Position numbers and translations under genes: made by a program. The notes below the pieces were generated by a model. The model had not been told where the DNA came from. It worked only from the letters and a program-made list of their open reading frames with translations, and did not search any database. Positions 31,693 through 38,587 of a DNA stretch of 40,339 nt are shown one piece after another. The stretch comes from Nonomuraea turkmeniaca. Lineage in GTDB: Bacteria; Actinomycetota; Actinomycetes; Streptosporangiales; Streptosporangiaceae. The stretch lies in NCBI RefSeq assembly GCF_005889735.1, contig NZ_VCKY01000084.1, positions 1 through 40,339 of the forward strand, written 5' to 3'. The first letter of the stretch is position 1; the number at the start of each line of letters is the position of its first letter.

Positions 31693-32064
31693 CTAGCGTT
31701 GCTTGAGGCGGAGTGCTTCTTTGCGGGTCTCGGCCTGGATGGACCGCTCGCGCTCCAGCCACGCCGGGTTCTCCGCCTTCAGCGCATCGATCTCAGCGGT
31801 GGTGAGCGGTGCGGTGATCCCGCCTCTGGTCAGGCCGGAAATGGAGACCCCGAGCTTCGCGGCGACGACCTGCTTGGGGTGCGGGCCGTTGCGGCGCAGG
31901 TCAACGAGCCAGGCGGGCGGCGTCGACTGCAACTCGTTCAGCTCGTCCCTGGAGACGACACCCGCCTGGAACTCGGCGGGAGTGGCCGAGAGGAGGACAC
32001 CCAGCTTCTTGGCCGCGGTCTCGGGCTTCATCGTCTGGGTGGTCTTCGGTTTGGACGAGGTCAT
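31693..32064 (-). CDS. DUF5997 family protein
   Basis: The 123-residue protein reads M-K-P-E-T-A-A-K-K-L-G-V-L-L-S-A-T-P-A-E-F, then R-D-E-L-N-E-L-Q-S-T-P-P-A-W-L, and G-P-H-P-K-Q-V-V-A-A-K-L-G-V-S. This is the actinomycete DUF5997 pattern. The last motif looks like a helix-turn-helix (Q-V-V-A-A-K-L-G-V-S-I-S-G-L), so DNA binding is possible. In actinomycetes the family commonly sits divergent from a LysR-type sensor domain protein, as here, with only 55 bases between the two starts. Function unknown. Confidence 0.88.
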   Translation of the reverse strand: MTSSKPKTTQTMKPETAAKKLGVLLSATPAEFQAGVVSRDELNELQSTPPAWLVDLRRNGPHPKQVVAAKLGVSISGLTRGGITAPLTTAEIDALKAENPAWLERERSIQAETRKEALRLKQR

Positions 32065-32119
32065 GGCGCCAAGCGTAGTCAGTCGGAACGAGTTCCCCTG
32101 ACATCGGTACCCTGAGGAA

Positions 32120-32848
32120 GTGACTGATGGAGAGACCGGCGGCGTGTTTCGGCTGGCGTACGTTCCCGGGGTGACACCCGCGAAATGGGTCAACGTCTGG
32201 ACCGAGAGGATGCCCGGCGTACCGGTTGCCCTGGTCGCGGTTCCCGCCGCAGAGGTGGCGGGACTCCTGCGGGATGGCGGCGCCGACGCCGGATTCGTCA
32301 GGCTGCCGGTCGACCGGGACGGGCTCAGCGTGATTCCTCTCTACGTGGAGACCACCGTGGTCGTGGTGCCCAAGGACCACGCGGTGGCCGCCGCCGACGA
32401 GGTGGCCATCGCCGACCTGACCGACGACAACGTGTTCCATCCTCTGGACGACACCATCGAGTGGACGGTCCGGCCCGGGCTGCCCGCGTTCACCCGCCCG
32501 CGCACAACTGCGGACGCGGTCGAGCTGGTGGCGGCCGGCACTGGGCTTCTCCTGGTTCCGCAGTCGCTGGCACGCCTTCACCACCGCAGGGATCTCACTT
32601 ACCGACCGGTGCCGGACGCGCCGCAGTCTCAGGTCGCGCTGGCCTGGCCCACGGACGCGACCACTGACCTGGTGGAAGATTTCATCGGCATCGTCCGCGG
32701 CCGGACAGTGAACAGCTCGCGGAGCCGTACCCCCACCACCCCTGCGGAGAAACCGGCACAGCGGCAGCCACGAAAGCCCGCACAGAATGGCTCCGGTCGC
32801 CGGGCCGCGCAGACCGGCCGTAAAAGGAAGGGCCACCGGCCTCGGTGA
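32120..32848 (+). CDS. Stand-alone LysR substrate-binding domain protein
   Basis: The 242-residue protein starts F-R-L-A-Y-V-P-G-V-T-P-A-K-W, the first strand and helix of a LysR effector domain, with no helix-turn-helix before it. G-G-A-D-A-G-F-V-R-L-P-V, V-V-V-P-K-D-H-A-V-A-A and A-A-G-T-G-L-L-L-V-P-Q-S follow the family pattern. After residue 198 comes a disordered Pro/Arg/Lys-rich tail (K-P-A-Q-R-Q-P-R-K-P), which could bind nucleic acid. It probably senses a small molecule and acts with the divergent DUF5997 protein, which may supply the DNA-binding part. The GTG at 32120 has AGGAA directly before it. Confidence 0.88.
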   Translation: MTDGETGGVFRLAYVPGVTPAKWVNVWTERMPGVPVALVAVPAAEVAGLLRDGGADAGFVRLPVDRDGLSVIPLYVETTVVVVPKDHAVAAADEVAIADLTDDNVFHPLDDTIEWTVRPGLPAFTRPRTTADAVELVAAGTGLLLVPQSLARLHHRRDLTYRPVPDAPQSQVALAWPTDATTDLVEDFIGIVRGRTVNSSRSRTPTTPAEKPAQRQPRKPAQNGSGRRAAQTGRKRKGHRPR

Positions 32849-32859
32849 CCTGCAGAACG

Positions 32860-32996
32860 TGGTCGCTTGAGCTGATCCGCGGCATCCTCAACCGGGCGGT
32901 CGAGGGCGCGAAGCACCGCGGCAAGGTGAGCGGGCCTACATCGTCCTCGCGCTGCCGATCGGCGCTCGTACCGAGCAACTGCGGGCGCTGCTGTGA
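32860..32996 (+). pseudogene. Tyrosine integrase core fragment
   Basis: One frame gives L-I-R-G-I-L-N-R-A-V-E-G-A-K-H-R-G-K-V, the last helix of an integrase core-binding domain. A second frame then gives A-Y-I-V-L-A-L-P-I-G-A-R-T-E-Q-L-R-A-L-L, which is the catalytic Arg box (G-A-R-T-E-E-L-R-A-L in intact relatives), and stops at 32996. The linker between the two domains is deleted and the frame is shifted. From there to 33308 no gene is seen. Confidence 0.6.
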
Positions 32997-33308
32997 CTCC
33001 TGCACTGGATATTGAGCGTAATAGACAGCCACCTGCCCGAACACGGCACATCCGTCCGCCAGCGTCCGGGACCGCGCCTCTCGGTTGTCACGCACTTAGT
33101 CAATCAGCTCCCACCCGGCGGTACGTGACGCGGAGCGGCGCCCACGGAGCCGCGCGTCAGGGGCACCGCGACGCTCCTCTACGCGCCGATAGCGGGCGTC
33201 GGAAGGGCAGGCGAGGGCGGCGCCGCTTGCCTGCGCGCGTTCCGTTCGGCCGCTACTCGTATCCCCATGGTGGGATGACATCTGCGAGGCGATAGCTAAG
33301 ATCCGCAC

Positions 33309-33785
33309 ATGTCCCGTTTTGAAGTGGCCACTTTGGTTCTCGCGCCGCCGTCGGTCGTCTTCGATGCGTCCTTATCTGTCGAACTGCACACCTCCTCCAT
33401 GCGCGGCTCGCGCGAGCAAGTAGTCGCAGGAATCACGTCCGGACAGCTCTCCCTGGGCGATCAGGTCACGTGGCGAGCGCGGCACTTCGGCTTCACCTGG
33501 CACCTGACCTCGACGATCAGCGCCTACATTCGGCCCTCGTACTTCGTCGACGAACAAGTAAGTGGCCCATTCCGGTGCTGGCGCCACGCGCACACCTTCG
33601 AATCGACACACGACGGCGACAGCGGCGTCGAAGCGACCCTTATGAAAGATATCGTCGACTTTGCCGCTCCCGCCGGCCCATTGGGCACTGTCGCCGACGC
33701 TCTCGTCCTGCGGCGTTACATGACCAAGCTAATCCTGCTGCGTAACGCGCACATCAGGGAGATGACCGAAACCGCCATGCAGTGA
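33309..33785 (+). CDS. SRPBCC family protein
   Basis: The 158-residue protein fits the START/Bet v1-like SRPBCC fold. The first strand is F-E-V-A-T-L-V-L-A-P-P-S-V-V-F-D, the sheet continues Q-V-T-W-R-A-R-H-F-G-F-T-W-H-L-T-S, then F-R-C-W-R-H-A-H-T-F-E-S. The long last helix carries A-D-A-L-V-L-R-R-Y-M-T-K-L-I. These proteins hold hydrophobic ligands; the ligand is not known. A YesL-like or cyclase role is not supported by its neighbours. It lies just left of the tRNA scar, so it may belong to the host chromosome. Confidence 0.85.
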   Translation: MSRFEVATLVLAPPSVVFDASLSVELHTSSMRGSREQVVAGITSGQLSLGDQVTWRARHFGFTWHLTSTISAYIRPSYFVDEQVSGPFRCWRHAHTFESTHDGDSGVEATLMKDIVDFAAPAGPLGTVADALVLRRYMTKLILLRNAHIREMTETAMQ

Positions 33786-33931
33786 CAACCCCATCGTCGT
33801 CGGCGCGGATTTAGCGGTGGCCCGCTTTCAGCGTGGGAGTGAGCGTGGTAGTCACTGTCACGCTGTCGACGACGACGATGGATCTTCAGGAGTGCTCGCC
33901 CGCGTGAGCTAATGGCACGTTAATGGCACGA

Positions 33932-33961
33932 AGCCCCGTTTCCATGATCGGAGACGGGGCT
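33932..33961. terminator. Hairpin next to the tRNA fragment
   Basis: AGCCCCGTTTCC pairs with GGAGACGGGGCT (one G-T pair, 6-base loop), and CTTTCTG follows on the plus strand. It would end a leftward tRNA transcript or a rightward gene. TAATGGCACG occurs twice in tandem-like spacing just before it (33910 and 33921). Confidence 0.75.
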
Positions 33962-33969
33962 CTTTCTGC

Positions 33970-34014
33970 TGGTGGGCGGTACTGGGTTCGAACCAGTGAC
34001 CCCTCGCTTGTAAG
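33970..34014 (-). other. 3' tRNA fragment, probable attachment-site scar (tRNA-Val-like)
   Basis: Read leftward, an anticodon loop CTTACAA (anticodon TAC, Val) is followed by the variable region, then a perfect T arm ACTGG-TTCGAAC-CCAGT, then ACCGCCC and an encoded CCA. The 5' half (acceptor, D arm, 5' anticodon stem) is absent: upstream sequence does not pair. A tRNA cut exactly at the anticodon loop is what integrative elements of actinomycetes leave at one end. The isotype is read from the loop and is less sure than the tRNA nature. Confidence 0.8.
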
Positions 34015-34061
34015 GCACATCAGGAGAAGCCGGGATCTCGGGTGATTGGGGGCCTCACCTC

Positions 34062-34170
34062 GGGAAACGTTCCACCCACATCCTCGGCTGTCCACGCTCG
34101 TCCCGGGTCGTTGTCACTCAGATAGTCACTCAGTGGGAACGGCCCGGTCGTGCTCCAGGAAGACCGTCTA
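34062..34170. repeat. Diverged direct repeat, copy 1
   Basis: About 110 bases here match 34718-34830: shared words include CGTTCCACC, CTGTC, GTCAC, CAGAT, TCACTC and CCGTGCTC or CGTGCTC, in the same order and spacing. Copy 2 is the 3' end and downstream flank of the intact NUDIX gene. Copy 1 starts just right of the tRNA scar. Confidence 0.6.
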
Positions 34171-34200
34171 CCTAGCTCCCGTGCCGTGGCTGCGGTCGGT
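34126..34200 (-). pseudogene. NUDIX gene 3' end relic
   Basis: Leftward, T-V-F-L-E-H-D-R-A-V-P-T-E and a stop match T-V-Y-L-E-H-G-W-T-V-P-A-E of the intact NUDIX gene nearby. Just upstream, A-R-E-L-G matches A-H-E-L-G in a different frame; one missing base in GGTAGACG explains the shift. Nothing of the catalytic part remains. Confidence 0.55.
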
Positions 34201-34383
34201 CCGAAGGCGCCACAGCGTAATGGTGCTGCCGCCCGGGACAGACCCTCGGATCGCATGAGGGCGTTTGGGCAAGCGGCGAGCCGCCGTACGGCAGTGCGCC
34301 CCGCTTGATCTTCATCAAGGCGATCCGGCAGGATGACCTCAGAAAGAGGGGACTTACCTCCGCGACCCGAGGAGCTGACTCAA

Positions 34384-34691
34384 GTGGACTTCACATTGGC
34401 GTGGGCAGTCATATTAGGGCTCGGGTGCGTCGTTGCTGCATCCGGGATACACACTCGCTACCAAGCGACTCCCCCCGCCCGTTAAGGGGCAGGCGTACGC
34501 AATATGAGCCGCGCCGTCACGGCTTGGGACAACTATTCATGGGTCTCTTCTCCGTTTTCCTGTCGCTGTCCCAAATGGTGATGGGCTGGTCACACGCATT
34601 GTCCCTGGCGCTGATCTTTCTGGCGATCGGATGCACCGTGGCGGGTTCGTCGTTCTTTCTCGCGGCGATGACCTCCCGCCGCACATCTTGA
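34384..34691 (+). pseudogene. Small membrane protein gene split by a frameshift at a C6 run
   Basis: A GTG with GAGGAG about 9 bases upstream opens V-D-F-T-L-A-W-A-V-I-L-G-L-G-C-V-V-A-A, a membrane helix, and stops at 34485. The -1 frame from the CCCCCC run at 34471 onward gives two more helices (L-F-M-G-L-F-S-V-F-L-S-L and L-A-L-I-F-L-A-I-G-C-T-V-A-G) and ends at 34691. Joined, they make a three-helix protein of about 100 residues. It may be a simple indel, a sequencing slip or a slippery site; a decayed gene is most likely. It lies between the two NUDIX copies. No family is recognised. Confidence 0.4.
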
Positions 34692-34793
34692 GCGCGCCCA
34701 CCCCGTTTGGAGGAATTCGAGCCCCTACCTGGGCAATCGTTCCACCGAAATCCCCGACTGTCTCCTCGCCCCAGACCGTGGTCACCCAGATGA

Positions 34794-35270
34794 TCACTCG
34801 GCAGGGACGGTCCAGCCGTGCTCAAGATAAACCGTCTCTCCCAACTCATGCGCGATGGCGGCAGCTTTCAGACGGCGGGCGAGGCGCTCGATCAGGAGAC
34901 CATCCAACTCGTCAACGCGGTGGAACTCGTACGCGCTCAGCTCGTTGTCAGCGAACGTGATTCCCTTGATCGCCTCGCCGTCGAGAATGCCTCCGTCGAA
35001 GACAAACAGGACCTTGTCGCCTTCGTGCGGGAGAGGCGCCCAATCGACCACGAGGAGACGACCGATAGTCGGCTGGATGCCCAGCTCTTCCTGCACTTCT
35101 CGGACACACGCCTCGTACGGAGTCTCCCCCGTCTCGACGTACCCGCCCGGGATGTCCATGTAGGACTTGTACGTAGGCCGGACGAGCAGCACACGGCCGC
35201 TGTCGTCGAAGAACAGCGCTCCAGCGGCGGCGCGGGCCTGGGCGAACGGTACGGCCTCCTGATCGTTCAC
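34794..35270 (-). CDS. NUDIX hydrolase
   Basis: The 158-residue protein carries the full NUDIX box: G43-x5-E49-x7-R57-E58-x2-E61-E62-x-G64, in G-G-Y-V-E-T-G-E-T-P, continuing R-E-V-Q-E-E-L-G. A strand R-V-L-L-V-R-P-T-Y-K precedes it, and a final helix L-L-I-E-R-L-A-R-R-L-K closes the fold. It hydrolyses a nucleoside diphosphate linked to some moiety; the substrate cannot be read. NUDIX genes are frequent beside regulators in actinomycete integrative elements. The GTG at 35270 has GAGG at -7. The XRE/TPR gene ends 30 bases upstream, so both may be cotranscribed. Confidence 0.95.
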   Translation of the reverse strand: MNDQEAVPFAQARAAAGALFFDDSGRVLLVRPTYKSYMDIPGGYVETGETPYEACVREVQEELGIQPTIGRLLVVDWAPLPHEGDKVLFVFDGGILDGEAIKGITFADNELSAYEFHRVDELDGLLIERLARRLKAAAIAHELGETVYLEHGWTVPAE

Positions 35271-35300
35271 GGCCTCGACCTTACGCCACGAAGGCCGCTC

Positions 35301-36515
35301 TCACACGATGTGTAGACGCCGGGCAAGCGCAGCGAGTGGGAAGCTGGGCTTGCCCTTCTGCCTTCTGATCCATGACATCGTGAGCTGGCGGCTAAGGTAA
35401 TGATGGCGTACCTGCTCGGGCGCGATGGTCTCGGCCTCCAGCAGCGCCGCCATGGCATCGTCGGTGCGGTTCCACAGGCTCAAGGCGTGCGCCACGGCGA
35501 GACCATGGCGAGCGCGACGTTCGATCGGAAGTCCGCTGGTGTCCAGTCTCGGCCCGAGATCGACGGCGACCTGGATGTCTCCCAGTTCGATCGCCGTCGC
35601 CACCTCATGGATCCGGACGTTCGTCGGCCCGAACGCGGTCCAAACGTAGTTGGCATCCCTGCCCAGGCGCGTCGCCGACTCCTCCGCCTCGGCAACGAAC
35701 GCCCGTGTCGTGCTGCGGTCATCGTCTCGCGCCGCCGCCATTGACCCGGCGAGGTACAGCGTGCCGTACACCGACAGCAGCTCAGGCGTGGCGTACGGGA
35801 GGTCAGGAGCCAGCAATTCGGCGGCATCCATCGTGAGCTGCTTGGCTGCCTCGTAGCGACCATTGGACAGGAGGGCGTGGGCGACCGCGCGAAGCAATGA
35901 GGCAGTGACGAGCTGATCACCAGATTCTCGCGCGAAGGTCAGGCCCCGCTCGGCGGCGATCCACGCGAGATCAGCCTCACCCACCTTGGTCAGGATGCTG
36001 GCTGCGGCGTGATAGACCTGCCCGAGCGCTCCCATCGCCGCCATGCGCGCATCGCCGTCCTCAGCACGCACAGCATGATGTGCCTCTCCTAGGAGCCCGG
36101 GCAGGGTGCGTATCACGTAGCTGTATCTGGCTCCCTGGTACGCCTGCCACACCTCGGCAAGGGCACGCTGCAGTTCGGCATGGCTCGACGGCTCCGCGTT
36201 CTCGATCAGCTCGGCCATTGGCGATAGCTGCCGGTAGTCGGTGATCGCCGCTCGCAGCGCGGGGATGGTCTGATCGCCGCTTTCGTCCGTCCACTCGAAC
36301 AGGTGTGGCTCGGCCAGCATGTCGCCAAGGGACACGTCCAGCGCTCTCGCCAGAGACTTGATGACGGACAAGCGGTCCAAGGTGATGCGGTCGTTCTCGA
36401 CCTTGCTCAGCCAATCGGTGGTCCGTCCCACAAGCCCGGCCAGTACATCCTGGGACATCCCACGGCGTCGCCGGTACCAGGCCACGCGCTGGCCGATGGA
36501 CAGGTTGCTGGTCAT
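35301..36515 (-). CDS. XRE-family regulator with TPR domain
   Basis: The 404-residue protein has an N-terminal XRE helix-turn-helix at residues 7-62: I-G-Q-R-V-A-W-Y-R-R-R-R-G-M-S-Q-D-V-L-A, then D-W-L-S-K-V-E-N-D-R. About 330 residues of TPR-like helices follow (for example A-A-E-R-G-L-T-F-A-R-E-S-G-D). That is the layout of actinomycete helix-turn-helix/TPR regulators that respond to peptides or protein partners. ATG codons at 36515, 36524 and 36533 are all possible; I prefer 36515 because GAGGTG lies 10-12 bases upstream and the protein then starts as in relatives. It is divergent from a two-gene unit at 36640, which it probably controls. Confidence 0.9.
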   Translation of the reverse strand: MTSNLSIGQRVAWYRRRRGMSQDVLAGLVGRTTDWLSKVENDRITLDRLSVIKSLARALDVSLGDMLAEPHLFEWTDESGDQTIPALRAAITDYRQLSPMAELIENAEPSSHAELQRALAEVWQAYQGARYSYVIRTLPGLLGEAHHAVRAEDGDARMAAMGALGQVYHAAASILTKVGEADLAWIAAERGLTFARESGDQLVTASLLRAVAHALLSNGRYEAAKQLTMDAAELLAPDLPYATPELLSVYGTLYLAGSMAAARDDDRSTTRAFVAEAEESATRLGRDANYVWTAFGPTNVRIHEVATAIELGDIQVAVDLGPRLDTSGLPIERRARHGLAVAHALSLWNRTDDAMAALLEAETIAPEQVRHHYLSRQLTMSWIRRQKGKPSFPLAALARRLHIV

Positions 36516-36639
36516 TCCCCGCATGCACCTCATCCTCGTTGGATGCCTACGACGGACCCCGGAATTTCTTTCCGGCCTAGCAGCTGGACCGACACATACC
36601 GTCACGCTACGTCACCGCTGCACGTGATGGAGGCCACTC

Positions 36640-36990
36640 ATGCAACCACCAAGCCGACACCCCACACCAGAGAAGCACGCCGCCGACGCCCTAGCCGACG
36701 CTCTCGCCGCCCAAGGCGTCTCCACAGATGTCCATGATGGCTACGGTCTGAGCCTCGTGTCGGTGTGGATCGGGCTCGTGGTCTGGTGCGACGGCGAGTG
36801 GTATTGGTGGCGGACAGGCTGGGACGACCGGCGCAAGCGGGTGCTGTACGCCCGCCATCCGGCCATCGAACCATCACGGGCCGCGCGGCGGATCGCCTTC
36901 CGCTACGCGGATCTCCAAAGCCAGCATCCGCTTTCAGGGGGGACTCGTAATCTTCTCTTTCCAGAGGCGGCGGAAGCGAGCCCTCTGTGA
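36640..36990 (+). CDS. Trp-rich small protein divergent from XRE regulator
   Basis: The 116-residue protein has GGAGG 9 bases before its ATG. A helix A-A-D-A-L-A-D-A-L-A-A-Q-G leads into a compact aromatic sheet: L-S-L-V-S-V-W-I-G-L-V-V-W-C, then G-E-W-Y-W-W-R-T-G-W. The helix S-R-A-A-R-R-I-A-F-R-Y-A-D-L follows. It has no signal peptide or membrane segment. I know such proteins only as frequent neighbours of XRE/TPR regulators in actinomycetes, without a proven role. It overlaps the next start as GTGA. Confidence 0.8.
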   Translation: MQPPSRHPTPEKHAADALADALAAQGVSTDVHDGYGLSLVSVWIGLVVWCDGEWYWWRTGWDDRRKRVLYARHPAIEPSRAARRIAFRYADLQSQHPLSGGTRNLLFPEAAEASPL

Positions 36991-37448
36991 AGGAGCCTCG
37001 TAAGAAGCTGGGGTGCCGGGTCGAGATCGTGGACATGCTCCATAGTCCCGCCCGCACTCGTGCCGTCGGCGAGTTGCTGATTGGACAGCGCGGGACGGTG
37101 GCGGATGTCCTGCGTGGCGGCACGCTGGCACTGGTGGAACTGGATGCCGACTGGGCCGACCTACCGGGCGGGGTGCGGCGCTGGCCTGTCCAGTGGGACG
37201 ACTTGCTCATCTGCACGATAGAGAGCGGGCCAGACGCCCCTGGCTCCGACTACCGCCTTGGCCTGTCAGGCTCAGGCCGCGACGCGATACAGCACGCAGT
37301 TTCAACAGACACCAAGAACAGCCTGTGCGGCGAGGAGGTGTACCCGCTGCACTTCTGCGGTTGGTCCATCTCCTTCACGCCCACTACCAAGCGGGCTTGT
37401 GCGATATGTGTCCAGGTCGTGCGGGAACAGGCCACCCCTGACAGGTGA
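36987..37448 (+). CDS. Small protein with C-terminal Cys/His cluster
   Basis: The 153-residue protein starts at a GTG that overlaps the previous stop (GTGA). The first 75 residues suit a small beta barrel (G-Q-R-G-T-V-A-D-V-L, A-L-V-E-L-D, then W-P-V-Q-W-D-D-L). The C-terminal part carries H103, C114, C124, C138 and C141 in S-L-C-G-E-E, F-C-G-W-S-I-S-F and R-A-C-A-I-C. That resembles the H/L-C-G...W...C-x2-C zinc-like motif of many short actinomycete proteins. It forms a unit with the Trp-rich protein. Function unknown. AGGTGATCACCT, a perfect palindrome, covers its stop codon (37443-37454). Confidence 0.75.
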   Translation: MKEPRKKLGCRVEIVDMLHSPARTRAVGELLIGQRGTVADVLRGGTLALVELDADWADLPGGVRRWPVQWDDLLICTIESGPDAPGSDYRLGLSGSGRDAIQHAVSTDTKNSLCGEEVYPLHFCGWSISFTPTTKRACAICVQVVREQATPDR

Positions 37449-37503
37449 TCACCTCGTACGCCGTCGACTCACCGCGTAGCGGCAGCGGGCCGGGGACGGA
37501 GTG

Positions 37504-37581
37504 TCAAGCCCGGCTTCGCGTGTACGTTCGCCGGTCGCGTTCCTCGGTCATGCGTTGTCCTGCCGCCAGAGCCGGGCTTGA
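37504..37581. repeat. 12-bp inverted repeat with 54-base loop
   Basis: TCAAGCCCGGCT at 37504-37515 and AGCCGGGCTTGA at 37570-37581 are perfect inverted copies. It may be a small structured RNA, a long-loop terminator for the preceding unit, or the ends of a tiny mobile repeat. Confidence 0.55.
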
Positions 37582-37996
37582 TGCGGAGGAGCCGGACTGC
37601 TGGGCTTGCCTGAGTCGATGGTGTGCGAAGTGATCACTCACCTCGGTGTCGGAGTGCTCCCGCCGGAGGCATGAAGTCTGAAGAGCCGTTTCGCCTCTTG
37701 TGAGCGGAGCGGCCGGCGCCCATGCGAAGCACCCGAAGGGCCGCGGAGCGGTGGGGGCCGGCGGCGGCGACGGTGCGGAGATCGGCCTGCGGAGGGCGTA
37801 CGGCGGCGCGGCGGCCGTGCGGTGGTACGGCCGGAGCCGCTGCCGCCCGGGACCGGCCCCCAGGCCGCACGCCCGGGCGGCAGGCGGGCGCGGGGCCGTG
37901 CGCACGGCGGAAAGCGCCGTCGCCTTGAACCAGTAAAGAAACTATGAGCCAGCTCGCCGCCGATTTCGTCGTCGCCTCCTGCCATGATCGCCATTT
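37582..37996. other. GC-rich intergenic block with 12-bp inverted repeat
   Basis: No gene is supported here. The part from 37720 to 37910 is more than 75% GC by eye. It holds the perfect inverted repeat CTGCCGCCCGGG (37840-37851) / CCCGGGCGGCAG (37872-37883). Open frames exist on several strands but are low-complexity Arg/Pro/Gly and look like composition artefacts. Confidence 0.5.
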
Positions 37997-38587
37997 ATGG
38001 ACATCGACGAGTTCTGGCATCTGATCGAGCAGTCCGCGCGGGAGACCGACGGGAAGGAAGCGCGCCTGAGATGGCTGGAAGAGCAGTTGGCGGGACGTTC
38101 CGCCGAGGAGATCATCGACTTCCAGGCTTGGATTCTGGAAGCGCGGCGCAAGGTCGACACCTATTTGATGTGGGGAGCCGCGATCGTCTTATCTCTGGTA
38201 GGCGGCGATGACAGCTTCTGGTATTTCCAGATGTGGCTGGTCGGCCTCGGTCGGGAGACCTTCGAAAAGGTCGCCGACGATCCGGACACGCTTGCGGACG
38301 TGCCGGAGGCTCAGCGCTTCCTGGCCATGCAGCGAGATCGGATCCCCCGGACTGAGGACGACTGGTCGGAGTTCGAATGCCTGTCCTATGTGGCTCCCAA
38401 GGCCTGGAGGAAAATGACAGGCACAGACAGCGACGCCTTGTTTGATGCTCTTGAAGCTCGCGGCTACGTGCTCCGTGCACTGCCCAATCCCACTGACGAG
38501 GATTGGGACCCCGAAGATGACGAGGAGGCGGTCCGTAGGGTGCCGCGAAGTCACCGGTACATCCGAGAGCTTTACGGCCGCGTTTAG
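37997..38587 (+). CDS. DUF4240 domain protein
   Basis: The 196-residue protein starts M-D-I-D-E-F-W-H-L-I-E-Q-S-A-R, the DUF4240 opening. It continues L-A-G-R-S-A-E-E-I-I-D-F-Q-A-W, then D-D-S-F-W-Y-F-Q-M-W-L-V-G-L-G-R-E-T-F, and ends in an acidic D-E-D-W-D-P-E-D-D-E-E. Families of this type occur in actinomycetes with no proven role; some sit near toxin-immunity or defence genes, which is only suggestive. The ATG lacks a strong ribosome-binding site. Its stop overlaps the end of the convergent GntR gene by 4 bases. Confidence 0.85.
   Translation: MDIDEFWHLIEQSARETDGKEARLRWLEEQLAGRSAEEIIDFQAWILEARRKVDTYLMWGAAIVLSLVGGDDSFWYFQMWLVGLGRETFEKVADDPDTLADVPEAQRFLAMQRDRIPRTEDDWSEFECLSYVAPKAWRKMTGTDSDALFDALEARGYVLRALPNPTDEDWDPEDDEEAVRRVPRSHRYIRELYGRV

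Noticed and set aside
31009..32115. Rightward frame of 368 codons across 31.0-32.1 kb
   Set aside because: Only about 40 codons near its start resemble an integrase; the rest is low-complexity and runs opposite DUF5997. It was kept only as a short integrase relic.
33970..34046. Complete tRNA gene
   Set aside because: The 5' half does not pair: no acceptor or D arm is found, and the anticodon stem lacks its 5' partner. It is a 3' fragment only.
37638..37994. Leftward frame of 118 codons in the GC-rich block
   Set aside because: The translation is Arg/Pro/Ser repeats without a fold and without a ribosome-binding site; the block is treated as non-coding.
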